From the NCBI GenBank assembly GCA_027886175.1, contig JAJNNQ010000023.1:5008501-5072500 (forward strand): 64,000 bases of DNA. Direction: 5' to 3'. The position numbers and the translations under genes were made by a program. Below the pieces are notes generated by a model. It had not been told where the DNA came from, did not search any database, and worked only from the letters and a program-made list of their open reading frames with translations. Shown piece after piece: positions 56,611-64,000 of this stretch (the stretch's first letter is position 1; each line of letters starts with the position of its first letter). This DNA is from Phylloscopus collybita. Its lineage: Eukaryota > Chordata > Aves > Passeriformes > Phylloscopidae.

Positions 56611-57256
56611 GCGGGGCGGGGCGAAGGCGCCGCCCGCGATTGGATAAGGGTAAGGGGCGGGGCAGGGGAGGGGCGTGAGCACGAGTGGGCGCCGTCCAGA
56701 AAGGGGCGTGGTAGGGAAAAATGGGGTGGGGGCATAGAGGGGCGTGGCCGTACCGGGAAGGGGCGTGTCCAGGACAGGCAGGAGAGGGGCGTGGACAGGG
56801 CGGGGGAGGGACAGGGGGAACGCACCGACCGCGATTGGGCAACGGGAGGAGCGGGGCCGAGGCAGAGGCGGGGCCTCGCGGGGCAGTGGAGAGGCGGGGC
56901 GTGGGCGCGGCACGGAAGGGGCGGGGTCACATGGGCGGAGCGATGACGTCACACATTTGCTGGCGGGGAGGCCCCCGGGGTCTGTGCGCATGCGTGGAAG
57001 GCATTAGGGCAGGCACGTGACCTCCCGGTGTCGGTTCCCCTCGGTCCCGGGTGCCCCGGGTCTCCCTCAGCCGCGGGGGTCCCGTCGGGCTGTTGGGGCA
57101 GGGATTCGGGCGTGTTAATGCGGGGGTATTGGTGCGACTTGGCAGATCTGAGGGCCGCCTCTCGCTGCCGACAGGCGGCAGGCCACACTGCCCCATCCCT
57201 TGGCCTCGCCGGACACACGGAGTGGGGTGTTGAGTCTCTCCCTCAGTGCAGAGGCC
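56557..57256. promoter_or_regulatory. Divergent CpG-rich promoter of TMEM104 and NAT9
   Basis: Dense CpG sequence between head-to-head genes, with no clear TATA box. Motifs seen: NRF1-type TGCGCATGCG (56985-56994), palindromic CRE TGACGTCA (56944-56951), CACGTG at 56592 and 57014, inverted CCAAT (ATTGG) at 56639 and 56834, and a series of GGGGCGTGG words (56703, 56739, 56786 and variants). All fit a TATA-less housekeeping bidirectional promoter. Confidence 0.75.
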
Positions 57257-57333
57257 ATGAAGATTAACCAGGACACGGTGCTGCGAGGAAAGAAGGTGAC
57301 GCTGGTGCCCTACAGCGCTGTACACGTGCCCCG
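57257..57333 (+). CDS. NAT9: NAT9 exon 1
   Basis: Start codon at 57257 gives [20 protein letters not shown] and SAVHVPR, close to the known N-terminus. Ends two bases into an Arg codon before GTACGT. Confidence 0.95.
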
Positions 57334-59928
57334 GTACGTGCCCCATGCCCTCCTCGGACGCTGCTGCATGGTCTGATCGCACTTCTCCCTTTGAGGACAG
57401 TGCTGGGGTCAGGAAAGGTGTTGGCTGCCAGCGGCAGGGCCCGCTTTCCGCTGTGAATCAGCCCGTGGGGTGCCCTCCGTCCCTGTCAGGGCTGTGCTCT
57501 GTGCCAGCTCTGCTGTCAGGGAGAGCTTTCTTCACTCCTGCCGCTGGGCAATACCTGCCTGTGGGTGAGTGAACACGGCAGTTCTGCTCCTCACTGAGGC
57601 CTTTCCCTGGTGACGGTGGAAGAGCGAAGCTTCGGGGTGTAAAGCCAGGTTTGATAAATCAGGCGTGCCACCAGTCTGTAAAGTAAATCAGCACAAAGGT
57701 ACTGGCGTTAGTGTTTTGTCAGTGTCGCTCGGGATGAAATGCACCAGAACTCAAAAACATCAGGGTGTGCATCGGGCACTCCAGACAAAGCCACAGGACG
57801 GGCAAACTCCCTAAATTTCCAGAGGGCACTGTGTTATATCAGGGACAGTGGATACATTTTAAGTTGCCGTAACAGCCGGGCTGGTGTTTCCAGAGCTGCT
57901 TTGTGATGGTCTGGCCCCTAGAGCAGCGGGAGGGATCCTCCTGTGGTGCTGCAGCTGGGGCAGTGACGTGGGGCCGGCTCCATTGCCAGGTACCACGAGT
58001 GGATGCAGTCGGAGGAGCTGCAGCGACTGACAGCCTCGGAGCCCCTCAGCCTGGAGCAGGAGCACGAAATGCAGCGCAGCTGGCGGGATGACACTGACAG
58101 TGAGCATCTGGAATGCTTTCTGAGGGAGGCTGGGAGTGGTGAGCAGGCCTTTCCATTCTGGGAAGGACCCACAGTGAGCTGGGAGTGCCCCGTGAGTGGG
58201 TTCCCCTAAAGCAGAGGGGATGTGAGACTTTCTACAACAGCAGCTTGAACTGGTTTTCTCATTACAGCTGGTATATACTCAGGGAAGTGGAGAATATCCA
58301 CTTCCTTGAGCTTTATGTATCCTTTTTATGCAGTTTTCCAGAGACTGTAGTGATTCATTTCCCACAGCATTTTGTGCTGAGCTAAAAATTATGAAGCATC
58401 ACTCCTGCACAGCCAACACACCCCAGGTCTGATCGTTGCAAAAAGGTGGAAAGAGGTTGTATTTCTCCTTGATAAATTGAATGATTTTATGATCACCTGG
58501 TTGAGGTGTGTTGATTGAATTGGTTCCCTGACCCTCCTACAGGTAATGAATCACTGCCCATAAAAGCCTGGTAGAAGTTTAGTGAGCTGGAAAATACTGA
58601 AGCTGGCAAAGACCTCAGTCTGGAGCATTTTTCTTAGGTGGCATTAAAAACCTTACTCAGAGTGGCCAGGTGAATCACTCAGTCAGCTCCTTGTGCACCA
58701 AACAATTCTTTGCCCTAGCTTGCTGCTGAGTAAGACAAGGCAAGGAGACCTCAGACATAGGAAGGAATTTTTCACGCTTATCCCACAGGCTGTTTCTAGC
58801 CTTGGTGTCTGTGTCACCCTCACAACAGGCTTTTCCAAGTATTTATTTAATTTCTGTGGGTGGGAACAGGCACACCTGGTGTGGGAAGCCGAATTATTAA
58901 CTCTTCCTTGCTGTTAACACGTGGAAACTGTCGTCCCTCTGTCCATTGTACACCTTTCATTTCCTTCTTTGGTAATTTATGAATAATTATCAGCACACTC
59001 TGAAAGTGCTGCCACATTTTTGTTTTCCCCAGAGTGTACCTTCATCGTGCTGGACTCGGGGCGCTGGCCTGGGCAGGCAGAGGAGAGCTCCATGGTGGGG
59101 GATGTCAACCTCTTCCTCACCAATGCCGAGGACCCAACCGTGGGCGAGATTGAAATCATGATTGCAGGTCAAGTTCTGCTTCACAGCTTGGGGCTCTCTC
59201 GCTGTTGGCTGCAGACAGATGTTGATGTCCCAGCTTTTTATTCTCATGCTTTACCATGGCTGTTCAGCCCTGGTCAGTCTGTGATGTGTGCAGGTCACAG
59301 CCTCTTCTGAGAAGTGTCTGGTGTGGCTGGTTTTTCTCCCCTAACTGGATGCTGACTCTGTGCTGTCTCTTTCAGAGCCCAGCTGCCGTGGCAGAGGGTT
59401 TGGCAAGGAGGCAACTCTGATGATGATGGCCTATGGTGAGGGTGGCTCAGTGCGTGGGAACAGGAGAGTGGTGGGGCTGGGGTTGGGGAGTACATAATTC
59501 CCAGTGATACAGGCAGGGATGCACCTGCCCCACAACTGGAGTCCTGTGCTTTTACAGACGTGGCACCTAATAGAAGTGCCTCTCTGGTTTCTCCTGCAGG
59601 AGTGAGAAAACTCGGCATCACCAAGTTTGAGGCTAAGATTGGTCAGGAAAATGAAGCCAGTATCTGCATGTTCAAAAAGCTTCACTTTAAGGAGGTGCAG
59701 TAGCAACCCATCTCCCCAGAGAATGTAAGCAGCATTTGCCCTGTGGCTGGGATTGAGCTGCTTTCCCTCTGTGTGCTTCAGGTTGCTGTGAGCAGCATTT
59801 TCCAGGAGGTGACGCTGAGGCTGGATGTCAGTGACCAGGAGAGACAGTGGCTCCTGGAGCAGACAAACCACGTGGAGGAGCACAGCTACGCTGAGCTGAA
59901 GCAGCCAGCTGGGGTGCTGGACACCTGA
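57257..59928 (+). CDS. NAT9: NAT9, GNAT-family N-acetyltransferase 9 (complete, 6 exons)
   Basis: Putative acetyl-CoA-dependent N-acetyltransferase; the fly homologue has been linked to microtubule stability. Exons 57257-57333, 57990-58099, 59033-59167, 59376-59435, 59600-59694 and 59782-59928 join in phase to 624 nt, 207 residues plus stop, the human length as I remember it. Landmarks: [70 protein letters not shown] (acetyl-CoA motif A, R-G-x-G-x-G type), [17 protein letters not shown], and a C-terminal [11 protein letters not shown]. Immediately head-to-head with TMEM104 and tail-to-tail with NHERF1. Confidence 0.97.
57334..57989 (+). other. NAT9 intron 1
   Basis: 656 bp, GTACGT to TTGCCAG. 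CpG density falls off quickly from the promoter. Nothing else recognised. Confidence 0.85.
57990..58099 (+). CDS. NAT9: NAT9 exon 2
   Basis: Encodes [20 protein letters not shown] and the [14 protein letters not shown] segment, the best-conserved N-terminal helix region. Ends one base into a Lys codon before GTGAGC. Confidence 0.96.
58100..59032 (+). other. NAT9 intron 2
   Basis: 933 bp, GTGAGC to TTCCCCAG. Nothing confidently recognised. Confidence 0.85.
59033..59167 (+). CDS. NAT9: NAT9 exon 3: GNAT core start
   Basis: Encodes [20 protein letters not shown] and [20 protein letters not shown], beta strands of the GNAT fold leading to the acetyl-CoA site. Ends one base into a Glu codon. Confidence 0.96.
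59376..59435 (+). CDS. NAT9: NAT9 exon 4: acetyl-CoA motif A
   Basis: 60-nt exon encoding [26 protein letters not shown] is the pyrophosphate-binding P-loop-like turn of GNAT enzymes. Donor GTGAGG. Confidence 0.96.
59600..59694 (+). CDS. NAT9: NAT9 exon 5
   Basis: Encodes [20 protein letters not shown] and [12 protein letters not shown], motif B with the FEAKIG strand. The following donor, GAG|GTGCAG, is weak, and the 87-bp intron has an in-frame TAG two codons in. Confidence 0.95.
59782..59928 (+). CDS. NAT9: NAT9 exon 6 (last coding)
   Basis: Encodes [33 protein letters not shown] and a short variable tail ending VLDT. Phase 0 start after GTGCTTCAG; stop at 59926-59928. Confidence 0.96.
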   Translation, partial: VAVSSIFQEVTLRLDVSDQERQWLLEQTNHVEEHSYAELKQPAGVLDT

Positions 59929-60300
59929 CAGACACCTCCAGACACTGGCTGGGTTTCCAGGGAGAAGGTGGACGTTGTTGCAAGGTCTGGGTGTGGAAGA
60001 CGCCAGTGAGCCAACACTGGAACTGTTTTCCTCTGTCTCCTTTAGCTGCTTTGTCATCTTGTCAACTTTGCACTTTGCTCTGCCAGCCAGGATTACTGCC
60101 TGAAATTTGGACCTGGGGAACAGCCACTAACTCACAGGTTTGGCTAGGAATGACTCTAACTTTGATGTGCTGTTCCAACAGAGCCTGAAATCACCAGCAG
60201 TTGATTCCTGGACAAGCAGAAACTTCTCCCACTGCTCTTAAATCAGGATTCATCAGCAAGGAGGTTTCATATACTGGCTGCTCAATCTTTTTTACTCTTG

Positions 60301-60306
60301 AATAAA
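60301..60306 (+). terminator. NAT9 poly(A) signal AATAAA
   Basis: Canonical AATAAA 373 nt past the stop, in a U-rich context and followed by an A run. Best candidate end for NAT9. Confidence 0.7.
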
Positions 60307-61019
60307 AAAAAAATCACAAAGATCTGAAGTCCTGAGCACTACATGGGGCTCAGCAGCTCTCTTTGGCAGCTCAAGGAGTGGTTTAGAAGTTGTAAAGAAC
60401 AGCAGAGACTCCTTAAACCCAGTTTCCTGGGGTCTGGTAGGTTGCAGGGAGACACTGCTGGGTCCTGGCAGGGAGAAGCCCAAGTGTGGGCGAGCACAAA
60501 GGGCAAGTTAATATGATGGAAATTGTTGATATTGGCTGATCAAGACTAGAGCTGAGCCCCACCACAATGAGGGGGCTGAGAGCTGCAAGAGGCTTCTGAG
60601 ACAAACCCCCTTCAGCTTCAGGGCTATGCTCCAGATCTGAAAGCCTCAGGCCAGCAGTGATGTTGCACTTCGTTTTCCTTGGCTGCTTTGATGAAAGCAA
60701 GGAGGAGAACACGCTGAAAGGAGACAGCTCCCTTCTTCCACCAGCTCAGGACTTGCTTTGCTGAGCCTGGAGGCTCCATTTGCTGTTCTCCACTAAGACA
60801 AAAATGAATGTGAGGGAAATATCTCTTACTGGGGGGCAGATATATTTAGGGCAGGAGTTACCGAGCCTCTGCTGCAGTAGATCTGAGATCCATGGATGAA
60901 AATGAGGCACTTGTGTGCCTCCCACTGGACAAACTTCCTGTGCAGTTACTCAGCCTGACCTTTCCTGCCCTACACATGCTGTCCACAGCAGGGAAGCTGC
61001 TAAGAGGAGAGGACAGAAG

Positions 61020-61411
61020 GTAAGAAGGATAACTGATGCTCCTGTGTATTTTCCTACTATAACAGCAGCTGTAATGGCTAATCCTAGACCACAAATTACC
61101 TGTTTCAGTAATGGAGGATCAGGTAATAACTTTCATATTTGCCCAGGGATGTTTTGGGGATTGGCAGTCTGTGGAATTTTTAGTGTTGTTGTGCCTGTAT
61201 TTTTAGGGCCTGGGGGCTTTAGTTTTCCAATTTTAGCTAATTTAAATACATGATTCCTGTGACTAATATTAAAGCCAAGCATGGGAACAGTGTATCATGG
61301 CATTTTAAACAAGTATTTAGTGTGGATTTAGTTGTAGTGAAAGCTTTGTGTGGTAATAAAGTGAAGAGCAGCTCTACTTCCCACTGGGATTACCATGACA
61401 AGGGCTACTAA
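61020..61411 (+). other. AT-rich patch with protein-like frames, possible retroelement relic
   Basis: Plus-strand translation to the TGA at 61251 reads smoothly (Pro/Ile/Phe/Gly-rich). From 61247 the next frame is then open for 54 codons to TAA at 61409. Base composition is notably more AT-rich than both flanks. No family recognised; chance is possible. Confidence 0.25.
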
Positions 61412-62520
61412 TCCTCCTGCTCCTCGTCACCTGCTGCAGGCAGAAGTGGATTCTGTCCTCCAGAACAAGATCTGCAGAACCTGCTGGGTGAAGTGCTGGC
61501 TCTGGTGCTCCTTCCTGCAGCGCCTCATCCCTCTGCCTGAGGAGCAAGGCCAAAGCGGCAGGAGAGATGTAGCTGGGCTGGGATTTGCTACCCTTAAAAC
61601 CCGACCAAGGTGGGAAAAAGAATTTCTTTTAACCTCTGCTGCCAGGGGGGAAGGGGCAGGGTGATCTCCTGTCGCAGCTCCCCATGCCCAGCTGGTTGCT
61701 CTGGAGCCAGCGAGGGCCCTGCTTGGCATTCCCGGTCCCCGGCAACGCCGGCGCTGCCCCGGCTCCGCAGGCGGCTGGGAACAGCCTTTCCCTGGCAACC
61801 CAAAACAAAGTTGGGTCTGTGCTGGAGCTCAGCCCGCCCCAAAGGCTGGGGGGAGACTCCCAGCAGAGGGCTTAAACAGGGTTCTCACAGGGAACCAGTG
61901 CCCAGCTGCTCTGACCAGGCCAAGAGGGAAAAGATTCTGCTGGGACCCACTGGATGCCCCCACTCCTGCCCTGCAGCATCCATCCCAGGTAGGGGTGTCC
62001 TGCTGCCCCAATGGAATGAGAAAACGGGATAGGGGCTCACCTTCCCTCAGAGGACACATATTTGGATGATGAGACAGGTTGGAATGGGCTCTCCCAGCTT
62101 CCAGGAGGAAGTGACAGCCTGCACATCCCCCCCGAAATCTGGTGGCACTTTGTCACTTGGGTGTCATTTGAGGTGCAAAGATCTGTGACCATTCGTGTGC
62201 TCAGGTGGAAGAGCTTCTTTGGGGAGTGGGAGGACAAAACAAGAGCGTGCAGAAGAGGAGGAAGTGAAGATACCAGGCAGAGGCCAGGCACAGCCCTGCC
62301 TTGTGCCACCAGAGTGGCCCCAGAGCCACCCAGGGCTACACCATTCGTTCAAAGGGACAAGCACTCCTCTCCTCACCGATCCCCCCTGCCTTCCCTCAAC
62401 CCAGGTGCAACCCAGGCTCATCCCAAAAACCCCCACAGGGGCTAGGGGCACATTTGGGCTGCTCCCAACAGAACTGCTGCCCTCCAGCCTGGCTGGCAGA
62501 CCCAGATTAGAGCTTTGCAT

Positions 62521-62555
62521 CACCCCCCTCACCACCCCCTCCCCCCCACCCCCAC
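62521..62555 (-). repeat. C-rich tract; G-quadruplex motif on minus strand
   Basis: Four runs of 5-7 C on the plus strand (6, 5, 7 and 5), separated by 1-6 nt, give a canonical G4 motif on the NHERF1 sense strand. Confidence 0.85.
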
Positions 62556-62796
62556 AACTCCCAGGGGATTAAAGCTCATTAATCATCCCTAGGGATTAAC
62601 CCCCACTGAGACCAGCCGGTGCCTCCCCAGCCCCCCTCAACCTGACCCCATCAGGTGCTGAGGGGTACCCAAACCAGGTCCAGTGTCCCCCAGTTACCTG
62701 CCTTTCTCCCAAGCCCCTCGTCACAGCAAGCCCTCTGCACCCCCTCCACGCTCTGGAAGGATTTAGCCTTAAACCAGACTTGTGAAGTCAGAAAGG

Positions 62797-62802
62797 TTTA
62801 TT
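62797..62802 (-). terminator. NHERF1 poly(A) signal AATAAA
   Basis: A minus-strand AATAAA 874 nt past the NHERF1 stop, the first canonical signal in that direction. It sets a 3' UTR of about 0.9 kb (62780-63675). Confidence 0.6.
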
Positions 62803-63675
62803 CCAGTAAACAGAATTTCTCTTGAGCTCAACAGTACAACAACACCTGATTATAGTACATGGAAACAAAACATCCACAGGAAGAATTTCCACAAAATACA
62901 GGTAAAAAAAAAAAAAATATGTGATTGGAAAAATGCTTATTTCAGGGAAAAAAAAAAGTATATGAGAAGCTTTTAAATTAAAGTGTTGGATTCAAACCCT
63001 GATTGGCTCTGTCTCCAAGAGTGTGCAGGAGCTAAGGAGACTCTTATTGCTTGCTGTGCTGGCTCCAGACACCCTCTTCTCTCCCCAAATTGCCCCAGGG
63101 CAGGGTGCTGGGCACTCCCCAATGCTGGGCACCCACAGCCCTCCTTGCAGCTGAAGAGGCAAAGGGACAGGATCATTGTGGACGGAGCTTGCCAGGCCAG
63201 TGTCAAACACCCTGGCTGTGGTCAGTGGCTGGGCAGGCTTGGTAGAAGACACTAAAAGCCTCAGGTTTTGCAGTTAAAGGGTAATTTGGAGGGATCTCAA
63301 ATGGAGATGGGGTTTGGGGTGGGGAAAAAAAAAACAGGGAACAGTGGGGACCAGGAGTGTTGGGCATCAGGCCACCCCAAATCCTTGATCCCTCCCAAAC
63401 CCCTGCTTGTGCCTACCAGGGTGTGCAGGGCTTCAAGGCAGGGCTGGAGGAGCACCCTGGGGATGAACTTTTGGGAGGGGGCACCCCCAGCACCCCCGGC
63501 CCAGAACCCCTATGCAGGGATGCTCACTGGCCATCAAACCCCAGCACTTGGGTCAGCGCGGTAGGGAGCAGCCCTACATCTCCACCAGGAGCCCATGGCA
63601 GGGAGGAGAGGAGTGCAGGAGAGGTGGGTATGGGCCTGGGAGGGGCTAGAAGACCCTCACCCTGCCTCAGGGCCT

Positions 63676-63828
63676 TCACAGGTTGCTGAACAGTTCATTT
63701 TTCTTGCTCCAGTCCATCTGCGGTGCCCTCTTGCTGGTGCGCTTCTGGTGCGCCCGCTCCTTGGCCACAGCCAGCGGGATGTCAAGGTCCAGGAGGGAGC
63801 CAGATGGTGAATGGTGTTTGTCACCCTC
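63676..63828 (-). CDS. NHERF1: NHERF1 last coding exon: ezrin-binding tail
   Basis: 50 codons plus stop. The amphipathic [19 protein letters not shown] helix and KKNELFSNL terminus are the FERM-domain-binding element, and the final F-S-N-L also acts as an internal PDZ ligand in this family. Acceptor CAAACACAG, phase 0. Confidence 0.97.
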   Translation of the reverse strand, partial: EGDKHHSPSGSLLDLDIPLAVAKERAHQKRTSKRAPQMDWSKKNELFSNL

Positions 63829-64000
63829 CTGTGTTTGGGGACGAGGAGCGGTGTCAGCCCCACTGCCTGGAAAGCCCCACGGTGGGGGCTCAGCCCAGAT
63901 CCTGCTTTCCAGGCACCGCCTCCCCCCGGCATGCCCAGCCCTACCTTGCTGTGGGTGTCGCTGGAGTTGGGGGACACAGCCAGCGGCGTGGGGCTGGACG
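63676..64000 (-). CDS. NHERF1: NHERF1 (SLC9A3R1), C-terminal part
   Basis: Scaffold protein with two PDZ domains and a C-terminal ezrin/radixin/moesin-binding tail; it anchors transporters and receptors to the cortical cytoskeleton. Only the last two exons are in view: 63945-64000 (partial) and 63676-63828. Together they read [17 protein letters not shown] then [10 protein letters not shown], then [12 protein letters not shown] and the diagnostic [16 protein letters not shown] end, with the stop at 63676-63678. The PDZ domains lie beyond the right edge. Confidence 0.96.
   Translation of the reverse strand, partial: VQPHAAGCVPQLQRHPQQGRAGHAGGRRCLESRIWAEPPPWGFPGSGADTAPRPQTQEGDKHHSPSGSLLDLDIPLAVAKERAHQKRTSKRAPQMDWSKKNELFSNL
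63945..64000 (-). CDS. NHERF1: NHERF1 penultimate exon (partial)
   Basis: Encodes a Ser/Pro-rich linker ending NSSDTHSK before the donor GTAGGG at 63944-63939. Runs off the window edge. Confidence 0.85.

Larger units (their letters stand above)
60307..62796. other. Intergenic spacer between NAT9 and NHERF1
   Basis: 2.5 kb between two converging genes. It contains an AT-rich protein-like patch (61020-61411), a CpG-richer stretch (61720-61800) and a C-rich tract (62521-62555). No gene confidently recognised. Confidence 0.5.

Noticed and set aside
55906..56678. Long plus-strand frames (up to 230 codons) in the TMEM104 5' intron
   Set aside because: They lie in extremely GC-rich promoter-side sequence where stops are rare, overlap other open frames on both strands, and show Pro/Arg/Gly-rich content with no recognisable domain.
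58730..58810. CR1- or retrovirus-like words in NAT9 intron 2
   Set aside because: Only a short loose resemblance (GGAAGGAATTTTTCAC-like); too weak to call.

Overview
This window is vertebrate nuclear DNA with large spliced genes, consensus GT/AG introns, CpG-rich promoter sequence, and CR1-type LINE remnants. CR1 as the only recognised transposon family, together with compact genes, points to a bird or another sauropsid; a bird is the likeliest. The species cannot be named from sequence alone. There are no operons, phage or CRISPR arrays. Four protein-coding genes were recovered by joining exons across splice sites and checking reading phase at every junction.

Layout. (1) 1-8227, plus strand: the 3' two-thirds of GRIN2C (NMDA receptor subunit GluN2C). 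Eleven coding exons run from the second half of the amino-terminal domain through the ligand-binding domain, M1-M4 and a large C-terminal exon ending in the PDZ ligand ESEV. The 5' exons lie outside the window. (2) 8228-14622: about 6.4 kb between two convergent genes, with 3' UTRs and several stretches that look like conserved regulatory sequence. (3) 14623-56600, minus strand: the complete TMEM104 coding sequence in nine coding exons (498 codons), with introns of 12.6 and 16.2 kb that hold CR1 fragments, short tandem repeats and a CpG-rich islet. (4) 56550-57256: a CpG-rich, motif-dense divergent promoter shared by TMEM104 and NAT9. (5) 57257-59928, plus strand: complete NAT9 in six coding exons (207 aa). 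(6) 60307-62796: spacer with an unassigned AT-rich, protein-like patch. (7) 62797-64000, minus strand: the 3' end of NHERF1 (SLC9A3R1), including the ezrin-binding tail.

The order GRIN2C-TMEM104-NAT9-NHERF1, and the tail-to-tail, head-to-head, tail-to-tail orientations, match the human 17q25 block as I remember it, so this is an ancestral synteny block. The genes do not form one pathway: GRIN2C is a synaptic glutamate receptor, TMEM104 a putative amino-acid-permease-like membrane protein, NAT9 a GNAT acetyltransferase and NHERF1 a PDZ scaffold.

I found no convincing new multi-gene system. The most interesting local signals are a minisatellite that repeats the GRIN2C splice donor, a CR1 copy with an internal template-switch-like duplication, a TCF/LEF plus GATA hairpin beside the last TMEM104 exon, a CpG islet in a TMEM104 intron, an 876-nt unexplained ORF downstream of TMEM104, and a strong G-quadruplex motif downstream of the NHERF1 poly(A) signal.
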